Shown: in pieces, positions 1 through 9,236 of the stretch | How positions within the stretch are numbered: position 1 is the stretch's first letter | Layout: each line of letters starts with the position of its first letter | Origin: Candidatus Hydrogenedentota bacterium | GTDB taxonomy: Bacteria; Hydrogenedentota; Hydrogenedentia; Hydrogenedentales; SLHB01 | Direction of reading: 5' to 3' | Assembly (NCBI GenBank): GCA_013359265.1 | Contig: JABWCD010000007.1 | Coordinates: forward strand, 1 to 64,000 | Length of the DNA: 64,000 nucleotides | Made by a program: the position numbers and the translations under genes | The notes under the pieces: model-generated | Database searches by the model: none | Told to the model about the DNA's origin: nothing | What the model saw: only the letters and a program-made list of their open reading frames with translations

Positions 1-80
1 ATGGAAGCAAGGCGAAACGGATACGGACCCAACAAGGAAGACCGCCACGCCGGTCAAGGTTGATTTACCTTCTCATGGAA

Positions 81-128
81 GCACGAGCACGAGCACGAGT
101 AGGAGTAGGAGTAGGAGTAGGGGCACGA
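81..128. repeat. hexamer simple repeat (GCACGA/GTAGGA)
   Basis: Three GCACGA units run into four GTAGGA units and then GGGCACGA, a short microsatellite in the stretch before the first clear gene. The frame starting at base 2 stays open from the window edge to about base 184 and would read the repeat as Ser-Thr/Ser-Arg. It might be the tail of an upstream gene, but codon use does not settle it, so no CDS is called. Confidence 0.8.
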
Positions 129-200
129 GAAACGCTGCGGCACGCGTTTGCTTGCAGAGTAGATCGGTCGTGCCGGCTATGTAATCAATGTGATTGCTAT

Positions 201-256
201 AGACGCTAGACGCTAGACGCTAGACGCTAGGCGCTAGACGCCGAACCCTAGACCCG
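201..256. repeat. heptamer minisatellite (AGACGCT)n
   Basis: Six head-to-tail AGACGCT units (the fifth is AGGCGCT, the sixth AGACGCC) are followed by two decayed units. The array ends 11 bases before the extended -10 box of the MFS gene, so copy-number change could alter upstream promoter spacing. Function is unknown. Confidence 0.85.
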
Positions 257-267
257 ATTTCCCCAAC

Positions 268-276
268 TGGTATACT
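268..276 (+). promoter_or_regulatory. extended -10 promoter for MFS gene, possibly leaderless
   Basis: TGGTATACT matches the extended -10 form TGnTATAAT. Only seven bases separate it from the ATG at 284, so transcription would start at or next to the start codon. No -35 box and no Shine-Dalgarno sequence are visible. Confidence 0.5.
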
Positions 277-283
277 CTCCGGG

Positions 284-1540
284 ATGTCCCACAACGCATT
301 CGCCTCGCTTCGGCTCAGTCAATACCGCTACTTCCTTACGTTTCGTCTGTGCCTGACCTTCGCTACGCAAATGCAAGCGGTTATTGTCGGCTGGCAAGTC
401 TATGCGATTACCAACGACCCGCTCACGTTGGGGCTCATTGGGCTTGCGGAGGTCGTTCCGTACATTGGCACAGCGCTGTTTGGCGGCTACGTCGCCGATC
501 ATTTCAATCGCCGCCGGATCGTGATGTTCTGTGCGACCCTGTTCACGTTGAGCAGCGCCGCTTTGCTCGCGATTACGGTGTTTGTGGACATGGACTGGCC
601 GCACGTCGAGTACCTTTTCTATGCAGTAATCTTCGCGACGGGAATCGCGCGCGGGTTCTTGTCGCCCGCGGTATCGGCGCTGTTCGGCCAGATTGTGCCG
701 CGCGAGCTTTACCTCAATGCCAGCGCGTGGAATTCAAACCTCTGGCACATTGCCGCGGTGGCCGGGCCCGCGGTCGGCGGCCGCATTTACGGCGAGTTTG
801 GCGTCGTGAATGCCTACGTCTCGCTCATTGCCGTTTCCGCGTTCTCGGTCGTGTCGATTTGGATGGTCAAGTCCGTTCCACTGGTTGTCGGCGAGACGCA
901 CGAATCCATCTTTCAGTCCATCGCACAAGGTGTGTCGTTTGTCGTCAAGAACCAGGTGATCTTCGGCGCGCTGTTTCTAGACATGATCGCGGTGCTTTTC
1001 GGGGGCGTTGTCGCGGTACTTCCGGTGTTCGCCGCCGATGTACTCCACACCGGCCCGAGCGGACTCGGAGACCTGCGGTCCGCGCCGTTCTACGGGTCCA
1101 TCCTGATGGGGATTCTGCTCACCGTTCGCCCGCCGATGAGGCGCGCGGGATGGATGCTGCTCGTAAGCGTGGCCGGGTTTGGCGCGTGCATGATCCTTTT
1201 CGCGCGTTCTACGCATATGGGACTGAGCCTCCTGCTGCTCTTCCTCAGCGGGGCGTTCGACAGTGTGAGCGTGGTGATTCGTTCGACCATACTTCAACTC
1301 ATGATGCCGGACCACATGCGTGGGCGGGTGAGCGCGGTCAACAACATATTTGTGGGCACGTCGAACGAACTGGGCGCGTTCGAATCGGGCCTTGCCGCGA
1401 AACTCCTCGGACTCGTCCCGTCCGTCGCTATCGGCGGGACCATTTCAATTGCGTCGGTCATCGCCACCGGAATCGCCGCACCCAAGCTGCGCCGGCTCGA
1501 CCTGCATGCGATGGCGATGCATCCGCGGAGGGACCCGTGA
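284..1540 (+). CDS. MFS transporter (EntS/DHA3-like)
   Basis: A 418-residue major facilitator protein with about 12 hydrophobic segments. The loop after helix 2 carries the motif GGYVADHFNRRR (about residues 67-78), the MFS motif A. The overall pattern resembles the MFS_3/EntS-type exporters that export siderophores or drugs by proton antiport. No substrate can be read from sequence, and the gene stands alone. The ATG follows an extended -10 box by seven bases with no ribosome binding site, which suggests a leaderless mRNA. The C-terminus is short and basic and looks complete. Confidence 0.88.
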   Translation: MSHNAFASLRLSQYRYFLTFRLCLTFATQMQAVIVGWQVYAITNDPLTLGLIGLAEVVPYIGTALFGGYVADHFNRRRIVMFCATLFTLSSAALLAITVFVDMDWPHVEYLFYAVIFATGIARGFLSPAVSALFGQIVPRELYLNASAWNSNLWHIAAVAGPAVGGRIYGEFGVVNAYVSLIAVSAFSVVSIWMVKSVPLVVGETHESIFQSIAQGVSFVVKNQVIFGALFLDMIAVLFGGVVAVLPVFAADVLHTGPSGLGDLRSAPFYGSILMGILLTVRPPMRRAGWMLLVSVAGFGACMILFARSTHMGLSLLLLFLSGAFDSVSVVIRSTILQLMMPDHMRGRVSAVNNIFVGTSNELGAFESGLAAKLLGLVPSVAIGGTISIASVIATGIAAPKLRRLDLHAMAMHPRRDP

Positions 1541-1560
1541 ATTCCGTTGGCCACAATGGT

Positions 1561-1596
1561 CGAAAGTATGCGAAGGACCGAAAGGACGGGAAGAAC
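1561..1596. repeat. degenerate 9-bp tandem repeat (GCGAAGGAC-like)
   Basis: Four in-phase 9-base units: CGAAAGTAT, GCGAAGGAC, CGAAAGGAC, GGGAAGAAC. It shares its period, but not its sequence, with the longer 9-mer array at 50736-50816. Confidence 0.6.
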
Positions 1597-1801
1597 CCAA
1601 GACCGCCGGGCAGCCATTTTGAGTATTGAACAGTTGGATAGGCGTGGTCAGGGGTTGCGGTCAGGAGGTTGAGACAGGGCAACGGCCGCGCGGACGGCCG
1701 GTGGCAATTTCCTCGGCCGCCGCTTCCTCAATGCCTCGCTTCATCACTGCCTGTCATCGTCGCCCCTTCGCTTCCCAAAATGGCGCGCCGTTCCCGCCGA
1801 A

Positions 1802-1810
1802 TGCTATACT
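1802..1810 (+). promoter_or_regulatory. extended -10 promoter for transketolase
   Basis: TGCTATACT is a near-consensus extended -10 element. It lies 76 bases before the ATG at 1887, leaving a leader of about 70 bases that contains a good Shine-Dalgarno sequence (GGAAGGGG). No clear -35 box is present, as is usual for extended -10 promoters. Confidence 0.5.
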
Positions 1811-1886
1811 TTGGCCTCTTTTGGGGCATTGGCTGCCCCGGTGCAACGAGATCTTGCCGGAAGAATGAGGGAAGGGGAATCCGACC

Positions 1887-3785
1887 ATGACGTTTCCGAT
1901 CGACGTGTCTGCCTATAAACCGCTGCCCATCGATCCCGCGACGAAATCACTTTCCGCGGACCAGTTGGCGCAGCTTAAGTCCAATATCCAACTTGTCCGC
2001 GACACCATCGTGTTCTATACCGCGATCGCGGGAATCAAGGGTCTTGCGGGGCACACGGGCGGCGCGTACAGCATTGTTCCCGAGGTTCTCATCGCGGACG
2101 CCTTCATGCGCGGCGGGAATGTTTACCCGGCGTACTTCGACGAAGCGGGGCACCGGGTCGCGATTCAGTACGCGATGTCCGCGTTTAACGGGGAGATGCC
2201 GTTCGAGAAACTGTACCACTATCGCGAATTCGGCCATGGGTTGTTTGGTCATCCCGAACTCGATCCCAGATTGGGGGTGAAGTTTTCGTCGGGCCGCCTG
2301 GGCCACATGTGGCCTTTCGTGAACGGCGTTGCCAAGGCGCACCCGGACAAGGTTGTCGTTCTCTTTGGCAGCGACGGTTCGCAGCAAGAAGGCAACGACG
2401 CCGAGGCCGCGCGACTCGCAGTCGCGCAGAAGCTCAACATCAAGGTTGTGGTGGACGACAACAACGTGACGATTAGCGGTCATCCGAAGGATTACCTGCC
2501 CGGCTACGACGTGGCGAAGACGCTCGAGGGCCATGGATTGACGGTAAGCGTAGGCGACGGCGAAAACGTCGAGGAACTCTACGGGCGCATGCAGAAGGCG
2601 GTTACGACGGCCGGCCCCGTCGCCATGGTGAACCGCCGCAAGATGGCGCCCGGCGTTCCCGGTATCGAAGGCAATCACGCGGGGCACGACGTGATCAAGA
2701 AGGATTTCGCTATTCAGTACCTAACGGCGCGCGGGCTAACCGCCGCAATCGAGTACTTGAACGGAGTCAAGGTCGAGAAGCCGAAGGTGACCTACAGCGG
2801 GTCATCGCCGGAGACGGCGAGCAACCGCACGGAATTTGGTGCGATCGTCAACGGCATTCTGGACAAAATGAGCGAAGCCGATCGCAAGGCGAAGGTACTC
2901 GTAGTGGATAGCGACCTTGAAGGGTCGACAGGTCTCAACGCGATCCGCAAGGCGCACCCCGAAGTGTGCATCAACGGCGGTGTGCAGGAACGCGGCAACT
3001 TTTCCGCTGCCGCGGGATTTGGATTTACCAAAGGAAAGCAGGGCATCTTTAGCACGTTTTCGGCGTTCCTCGAAATGATAGTTTCCGAAGCGACGATGGC
3101 GCGGCTCAACGAGGCGAACGTCATCTGCCACTTTTCGCATGCGGGGTGCGACGAGATCGCGGACAACACGTGCCACTTCGGCGTGAATATTTTCTTCGCG
3201 AACAACGGATTTGGCGAGAAGGACACGAATCGCCTGTATTTTGCCGCGGACGCGCTTCAACTCAAGGCAATGGTCGAGCGCATATGGGACGACCCCGGCA
3301 TCCGCTTTGTATTTACTACGCGGTCCAAAGTTCCGTACATTCTGCGCACGCGCGGCGAAAAGTATTTCGATCCCGCGAACGGATACGTTTTTGTGCCGGG
3401 CAAGGACGAGTTCATCCGAAAGGGTGCGCGCGGCTACGTCGTTTCGTACGGGGAGATGCTGTATCGCGCGCTCGATGCGGTCGAGCAGGCGCGTGGGTTG
3501 GGGATTGACGTGGGCCTTATCAACAAGCCCACGCTGAACGTCGTCGATGAAGAGGCGCTGCAGCAGATCGGGCCGGAGCATTTTGTGCTGGTGGTCGAGG
3601 GGCAGAACGTAAATACGGGTCTCGGCGTCCGTTTTGGCACGTGGTTGATCGAGCGCGATCTTAATCCGCGGTACGCGCGCATGGGCGTGCACAAGGACGG
3701 CGGCGGCGGCATCGAGGAACAGGTGCCCCACCAGGGACTTTCGCCGAACGACATTCTACAGAAAATCATCGAACTGGCGAAGTGA
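1887..3785 (+). CDS. tkt: transketolase
   Basis: A 632-residue thiamine-diphosphate enzyme that moves two-carbon ketol units between sugar phosphates in the non-oxidative pentose phosphate pathway. The N-terminal domain has GHTGGAYS (55-62) and the cofactor motif GSDGSQQEGN (161-170) ending in DDNN at 190-193. The pyrimidine-binding and C-terminal transketolase domains follow in one chain, so this is the full-length form rather than the split archaeal type. The ATG is set by GGAAGGGG about 10 bases upstream. It is monocistronic, with its own extended -10 promoter. The specific two-carbon donor is not proven by sequence. Confidence 0.9.
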   Translation: MTFPIDVSAYKPLPIDPATKSLSADQLAQLKSNIQLVRDTIVFYTAIAGIKGLAGHTGGAYSIVPEVLIADAFMRGGNVYPAYFDEAGHRVAIQYAMSAFNGEMPFEKLYHYREFGHGLFGHPELDPRLGVKFSSGRLGHMWPFVNGVAKAHPDKVVVLFGSDGSQQEGNDAEAARLAVAQKLNIKVVVDDNNVTISGHPKDYLPGYDVAKTLEGHGLTVSVGDGENVEELYGRMQKAVTTAGPVAMVNRRKMAPGVPGIEGNHAGHDVIKKDFAIQYLTARGLTAAIEYLNGVKVEKPKVTYSGSSPETASNRTEFGAIVNGILDKMSEADRKAKVLVVDSDLEGSTGLNAIRKAHPEVCINGGVQERGNFSAAAGFGFTKGKQGIFSTFSAFLEMIVSEATMARLNEANVICHFSHAGCDEIADNTCHFGVNIFFANNGFGEKDTNRLYFAADALQLKAMVERIWDDPGIRFVFTTRSKVPYILRTRGEKYFDPANGYVFVPGKDEFIRKGARGYVVSYGEMLYRALDAVEQARGLGIDVGLINKPTLNVVDEEALQQIGPEHFVLVVEGQNVNTGLGVRFGTWLIERDLNPRYARMGVHKDGGGGIEEQVPHQGLSPNDILQKIIELAK

Positions 3786-3943
3786 CTTGGTCAGTGCGGG
3801 GCGTGTGCTCCGTGGTTCGGATAAGCGGCGTGACGACTGCGAATCGTTCGCGCCGATCATGCACCGCTTAGATTGTAGCGACAATTGCGTTAAGTGGGTT
3901 GAAACGCGTCCAAAGCTTGGAGGTGTGATACCGTGACTGCAGC

Positions 3944-5050
3944 GTGGTTTATCGCGTGATTACTCCCGCAATAACGCTTGCCCTCGCTCTGGTGCCTTCC
4001 TGGCTGCTGGTGCGCTATTTTCACGACCGCGACTACTATCCCGAACCGCCCCGCGTGATTTGGACAACTTTCGCGCTCGGCGCGTTGACCGTGATCCCGG
4101 TGCTGCTTTTTGTGTTTCCGATGATGAAGCTGCTGCCGCAGCCGGAAAGCCACGTCGGGTTTGCGTTTCAGTTCGCGTTTCTCTATGCGGCGATACCGGA
4201 AGAGTTTTTCAAACTCATGGTGCTGCTGGGATACAGCCTGCGTCGGCGCGATTTCGATGAACCTATGGACGGTCTCGTCTACGGCGCCGTAGCGTCGCAA
4301 GGGTTCGCCGCGCTGGAGAACGTGATGTATTCGTTTGCCGGCGGCGTTTCGATAGCAGTCGCGCGCGCGTTTACCGCCGTGCCCGCCCACGCGTGCATGG
4401 GCATTATCATGGGGTACTTCGTCGGTCGTGCGCGGTTCGAACCCGAACGCCGGACCGCGCTCATCGTAACGGGATATCTGGCCGCGACGCTTGTTCATGG
4501 AATATATGACACGCCGCTGATGGTGATCAACGCGATTGTGATGCAGTTCGGCGAAATCCCCGAGGACCTTTCCACACTGGCCGGCGTGTGCATGTTGCTG
4601 GGTATCGCCGCTCTTGTCGTCTCGGCCGCCATTGCGCGCACGCTCTGGGGCAAAGCTCGCAGGCACCAACTCGAACACCCGGTGCCGCCGCCGCTACCGT
4701 GCCCGCCCGTGGCGGCGCCGCCGCCATTACCTGTTCCACACCCCGCGTCGATTGCGTCGCCGCCGGAGGTCCGTGCGGTGGTACTGACGCGCCAGCCGAT
4801 TCAGACGACCTCGACATCGGTACTGAAACTGGTTGCGGGCATTGTATTATCGGTGTTTGGCGGGGCGGTGCTGTTTTCGTGTGTCCATGCGTTCTTGGAT
4901 TCGAGCACGGATAGCAGACTGTACGTCAATCTAGGGTTCGCGTTAGTCCTGCTCGGCTGCACGCCGCTCATGTTCGGTCTGCGTCTGTTTCGGTCCGGTG
5001 TGCGCGGCTTGAATGCGCCCGTTGGCGGCGGTCCGAATCCGCCGGCATGA
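3944..5050 (+). CDS. PrsW-type intramembrane metalloprotease
   Basis: A 368-residue multi-pass membrane protein. It shows the PrsW family signs: RDYYPEPP near the first loop, PEEFFK (zinc/catalytic Glu-Glu), EPMDGLVYG and GFAALENV. Bacillus PrsW cleaves an anti-sigma factor, so the family is thought to do regulated proteolysis in the membrane; the target here is unknown. The C-terminus has a Pro-rich linker and two more membrane segments. The start is awkward. The best ribosome binding site (GGAGGT, 3919-3924) faces a GTG at 3933 in another frame that stops after eight codons, and the in-frame GTG at 3944 is 19 bases away. It overlaps the next gene by ATGA. Confidence 0.82.
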   Translation: MVYRVITPAITLALALVPSWLLVRYFHDRDYYPEPPRVIWTTFALGALTVIPVLLFVFPMMKLLPQPESHVGFAFQFAFLYAAIPEEFFKLMVLLGYSLRRRDFDEPMDGLVYGAVASQGFAALENVMYSFAGGVSIAVARAFTAVPAHACMGIIMGYFVGRARFEPERRTALIVTGYLAATLVHGIYDTPLMVINAIVMQFGEIPEDLSTLAGVCMLLGIAALVVSAAIARTLWGKARRHQLEHPVPPPLPCPPVAAPPPLPVPHPASIASPPEVRAVVLTRQPIQTTSTSVLKLVAGIVLSVFGGAVLFSCVHAFLDSSTDSRLYVNLGFALVLLGCTPLMFGLRLFRSGVRGLNAPVGGGPNPPA

Positions 5051-5949
5051 GCGCCGCGACGTCACCGCACCCGGCGCTGGTCGGGGTGCGGTTCGTTCTT
5101 GCGGGAGTTGTGGTCAACGCTGCGTTGTCCGCGACAAAGGGAATTGCCGGTGTGCTGGGCAATTCCTATGCGCTGATCGCGGACGCGATCGAATCCGGGC
5201 TCGACGTATTCCAGTCCCTGATTGTCATGGGGGGTCTCGTTATTGCCGCGGCCCCACCCGACCGAAACCACCCCTACGGTCACGGCAAGGCGGAACCGCT
5301 CGCCGCTATCGTCGTATCGATGGGGCTGCTTGCGGGCGCGGTCCTTATCGCGGTGGAGAGCGTTCGCGAAATCCTGTCGCCGCACCATGCACCGGAACCG
5401 TTTACGCTGGCAGTGCTCGTACTGGTTGTGCTTGCGAAGGAAACGATGTTCCGCGTGATGAGCCGCGTTGGCCGCTCTACGAAGAGCACGGCTATTCGGG
5501 CGGACGCGTGGCACCACCGAAGCGATGCGCTCACCTCGCTTGCGGCGTTTATCGGCATTTCGGTCGCTCTCGCGGGAGGGCGCGGATGGGAGTCCGCAGA
5601 CGACTGGGCGGCGCTGTTTGCGTGCCTGATTATTGGCTACAATGGCGTTCGCCTGCTGCTGCCGGCGATCAACGAGGTGATGGACGTCGCGCCCGATTCG
5701 GCCATCGAGGAGCAGGTGCGGAACGTCGCACTCGGCGTGGAGGGCGTGACGGGGCTGGACATTTGCGCCGTGCGCAAGATGGGATTCGACTACTTCGTGG
5801 ACCTGCATGTTATGGTGAACGGCGATATGAAAGTGCGAGACGGACACGAGGCGGCCCATCGCGTGAAGGACGCCATCCGGGCGGCGAACCCGCACATTCG
5901 CGACGTCTTGATCCATATCGAACCGCACGATGCGGTCCACGGCCGGTAA
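5047..5949 (+). CDS. cation diffusion facilitator (CDF) metal transporter
   Basis: A 300-residue CDF family protein with about six membrane helices and a cytoplasmic C-terminal ferredoxin-like domain, expected to export divalent metal by proton antiport. Helix 2 reads ADAIESGLD, so the usual D-x3-D or H-x3-D site is E-x3-D. Helix 5 has HHRSD, the H-x3-D half, and NHPYGHGKAE is the typical interhelix metal loop. Metal choice (Zn, Fe, Mn, Co) cannot be told from this. The start codon overlaps the PrsW stop (ATGA), so the two are translationally coupled. Confidence 0.87.
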   Translation: MSAATSPHPALVGVRFVLAGVVVNAALSATKGIAGVLGNSYALIADAIESGLDVFQSLIVMGGLVIAAAPPDRNHPYGHGKAEPLAAIVVSMGLLAGAVLIAVESVREILSPHHAPEPFTLAVLVLVVLAKETMFRVMSRVGRSTKSTAIRADAWHHRSDALTSLAAFIGISVALAGGRGWESADDWAALFACLIIGYNGVRLLLPAINEVMDVAPDSAIEEQVRNVALGVEGVTGLDICAVRKMGFDYFVDLHVMVNGDMKVRDGHEAAHRVKDAIRAANPHIRDVLIHIEPHDAVHGR

Positions 5950-5960
5950 CATCGACCGGA

Positions 5961-6920
<960 letters not shown>

Positions 6921-6931
6921 TGCGGGGTGTC

Positions 6932-8263
6932 ATGAGTACTTCCTATCGCACGGGCGCGCTGCTCGAGCGCGCGTACGCGCAGACCAAGGGCCTTCCTATT
7001 GAATGTTGCCACATAGGCGGTGACGCGGCGCAGCAGCTCGGCGCATATGCTGCGGGGCGCTGCGGCGCGTCGTGCCTCGTCATTTCAGATGCCAATACGC
7101 ATGCGGTCGGCAAACCGGCGATTGATGCGCTTCGCGGTGCGGGGAAGACTCTCGCCGAACACGTATTCGACGAACTCCACCTTGACGCGACGGAAGAACT
7201 CGGCGACCGCGTAGCGGAACTGGGCGCGAAATCGGACTTCTTTGTGGCGATTGGTTCCGGCACGCTTTGCGATCTTGCAAAGCATGCGGGGACGAAACTG
7301 AAGCGGCCGGTGCTTGTCTATGCGACGGCCGCGTCGATGAACGGTTACACGTCGGGCATCACCGCAGTCAAGGTGCGCGGGCTCAAACGGACGGTACCCT
7401 GCACGCCCGTGCTGGCGGTCTTTGCCGATCCCTGTGTAGTTGCCGCGGCGCCGCCGCGCATGGCCGCCGCGGGCGTTGCGGACTATCTGTCGAAATGTTC
7501 CGCGGGGGCGGACTGGCGAGTCGCGAACTTGTTGCGCGGCGAGTATTACGACGAGAATGCGCTGCGATTCTACGAAGGCGCGCTCGAACGCGTGCTCGAA
7601 ACGACCGCGCGCGTCGGTGCGGGCGAACCCGAGGCGGTTGCGATCGCGCTTGAAGCGTTGTTGCTTTCCGGCCTTTCGATGCTGGTGGCGGGTTCGTCCG
7701 CGCCTGCATCCGGCGGCGAGCACCTCATCTCGCATTACATCGACATGAAGCAGGCGCTGTACGGGACGCCGAACGATCTGCATGGTGTGCAGGTCGGCGT
7801 GGGAACCGTGCACTGCCTGAAACTGTGGGAGCGCGTGTTGGCGCTCGATCCGAAAGACATCGATCCCGACGCGCTGGCGAAGGCGCAGCCGGCGGACGAA
7901 GACGTCGCGCGTTGGGCGATGGAGGACTGGGGCGAAGCGGTCGCCGCCGAAGTGCTGGCGCAGTGGCGACAGAAGTCGCGCCCCCGCGATGCATTGCGTT
8001 CGGAGATCGCGCAATTCCGCGACCGTCTGCCCGAGATTCGCGGCGCGGTCAGCAAAGATTTGTTGCCGTCGTCCACCGTCGCCAAGGCCATTCGCGAAAG
8101 TGGCGGCCCGGCGGAACCCGAAGGCATGAATGCGCCCGTCGAGGAATACCGGAAAGCGCTTGTCCGAGCACGCTTCATTCGCAATCGGTTCACGATACTC
8201 GATCTTGCCGCGGAAGTCGGCGTTCACCAGGATGGCCGTTTGAATTCGGTCCCATACAGGTAA
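6932..8263 (+). CDS. sn-glycerol-1-phosphate dehydrogenase (AraM/EgsA family)
   Basis: A 443-residue member of the iron-type alcohol dehydrogenase superfamily, glycerol-1-phosphate dehydrogenase branch. It would reduce dihydroxyacetone phosphate to sn-glycerol-1-phosphate with NAD(P)H. The nucleotide loop GSGTLCDLAK (108-117), ATAASMNGYTSG (131-142) and the metal ligands Asp184, His264 and His284 are all present. Archaea use this enzyme for their lipid backbone; in bacteria it occurs as AraM in Bacillus and in some FCB-group genomes. A small ATG at 6920 overlapping the ABC stop is possible, but 6932 follows GGGGTG. It is somewhat longer than typical at the C-terminus. A methyltransferase follows after four bases. 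Confidence 0.85.
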   Translation: MSTSYRTGALLERAYAQTKGLPIECCHIGGDAAQQLGAYAAGRCGASCLVISDANTHAVGKPAIDALRGAGKTLAEHVFDELHLDATEELGDRVAELGAKSDFFVAIGSGTLCDLAKHAGTKLKRPVLVYATAASMNGYTSGITAVKVRGLKRTVPCTPVLAVFADPCVVAAAPPRMAAAGVADYLSKCSAGADWRVANLLRGEYYDENALRFYEGALERVLETTARVGAGEPEAVAIALEALLLSGLSMLVAGSSAPASGGEHLISHYIDMKQALYGTPNDLHGVQVGVGTVHCLKLWERVLALDPKDIDPDALAKAQPADEDVARWAMEDWGEAVAAEVLAQWRQKSRPRDALRSEIAQFRDRLPEIRGAVSKDLLPSSTVAKAIRESGGPAEPEGMNAPVEEYRKALVRARFIRNRFTILDLAAEVGVHQDGRLNSVPYR

Positions 8264-8267
8264 CACC

Positions 8268-9107
8268 GTGATTACTCCCCGCGCCGATCAGAAGCACCGC
8301 GATGTTGCGGACCACTACGACGACCTCAGTCATTGGTACCTGCAAATCTGGGGCGAACACGTTCACCACGGGTTTTGGGAGTCGGGCGCGGAGAGCGTCG
8401 AGCTTGCGGTGATGCAACTGACGCAGCGCGTTGCGCGGGAGACGGGCATCCGCGACGGGACAAACGTCGTCGATATCGGTTGCGGCTACGGCGCGACGGC
8501 GCGGCTGTTGGCGAAGGGCTACGGTGCGCGCGTCGTTGGGTATACGCTGTCGAAAGCGCAACACGCGTATGCGGTCGAGCGCGCCGAGCACCCGGCCAAT
8601 CCCGATATTCGGTTGTGCGACTGGTTCGAGAACAACTTGCCCGACGCGTCGTCCGACGTCGCGATCTCGATCGAAAGTTCCGAGCACATGGAAGACAAGC
8701 CGCGCTTCTTCGCCGAAGTGGCGCGCGTACTCAGGCCCGGCGGTCGATTCGCGATTTGCGCGTGGATCGCACGGTCGTCCCCGCGGCCGTGGGAAGTAAA
8801 TTACCTGCTCGAACCCATCTGTCGCGAAGGCCGCCTGCCCAGCATGGGCGACGAACACGATTACCGCCGCTGGTTCGCCGACGCCGGATTCGTGAACGTT
8901 CAATACCAGGACTTCACGCGCAACGTGAAGCGCACCTGGCCGATCATCATTCGCCGAATGGCCATGCGGCTCCTGTGGGACAAGGAGGCCTGGCGGTTTC
9001 TGTTCAAAGGACCGAACACCGTCTTCGGGCTGACGGTGCTGCGCATGGCGATTGCGTACAACACGGGCAGCCTGCGCTACGGCCTCTTTACCGCGACGAA
9101 ACCGTAA
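8268..9107 (+). CDS. SAM-dependent methyltransferase (tocopherol/cyclopropane synthase-like fold)
   Basis: A 279-residue class I methyltransferase. The N-terminal HYDDLSHWYLQIWGEHVHHG resembles the gamma-tocopherol and small-molecule C-methyltransferase group. The SAM site is VVDIGCGYGATA (about 62-73), and ISIESSEHMEDK plus LRPGGRFAICAW are motifs post-I to III. The substrate is unknown; lipid or quinone-type substrates fit the family and the position behind the glycerol-1-phosphate dehydrogenase. It starts with GTG four bases after the previous stop and is the last gene of the five-gene operon. Confidence 0.8.
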   Translation: MITPRADQKHRDVADHYDDLSHWYLQIWGEHVHHGFWESGAESVELAVMQLTQRVARETGIRDGTNVVDIGCGYGATARLLAKGYGARVVGYTLSKAQHAYAVERAEHPANPDIRLCDWFENNLPDASSDVAISIESSEHMEDKPRFFAEVARVLRPGGRFAICAWIARSSPRPWEVNYLLEPICREGRLPSMGDEHDYRRWFADAGFVNVQYQDFTRNVKRTWPIIIRRMAMRLLWDKEAWRFLFKGPNTVFGLTVLRMAIAYNTGSLRYGLFTATKP

Positions 9108-9178
9108 CGCCATCCGGCACAGACGGAGCTTCGCCTTGCCCAATACGCCGCACAACGGGGACGTCGCAACGCATCACT

Positions 9179-9207
9179 TTTCCAGGTTGACCCGGACGAG
9201 ATATACT
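9179..9207 (+). promoter_or_regulatory. promoter for myo-inositol oxygenase
   Basis: A -35 box TTTCCA (9179-9184, four of six matches) and a -10 box TATACT (9202-9207) are separated by 17 bases. They precede a short leader with GGGAG before the ATG at 9237, which separates this gene from the upstream operon. Confidence 0.5.
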
Positions 9208-9236
9208 TTCGATACATCAATTTGGGAGATCGCGAC

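Larger units (their letters stand above)
1541..1886. other. intergenic region with decayed 9-mer repeat and a promoter
   Basis: No convincing gene lies here. Short open frames have poor composition and no ribosome binding site. The stretch holds a four-copy 9-base repeat (1561-1596) and the extended -10 box at 1802-1810 serving the transketolase gene. Confidence 0.6.

Noticed and set aside
81-256. CRISPR array at the window start
   Set aside because: The repeats are 6-7 base units with no spacers, so they are minisatellites.
4425-4450. GGTTCGAACCC, resembling a tRNA T-arm
   Set aside because: It lies within the conserved PrsW frame, and no acceptor stem or anticodon arm can be drawn around it.
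5062-5952. Long minus-strand open frame opposite the CDF gene
   Set aside because: It is the antisense shadow of a clear membrane transporter, rich in Arg/His with no family resemblance and no ribosome binding site.
7085-8266. 393-codon minus-strand frame opposite the G1P dehydrogenase
   Set aside because: Composition is typical of antisense to GC-rich coding DNA; the plus strand encodes a full conserved enzyme.
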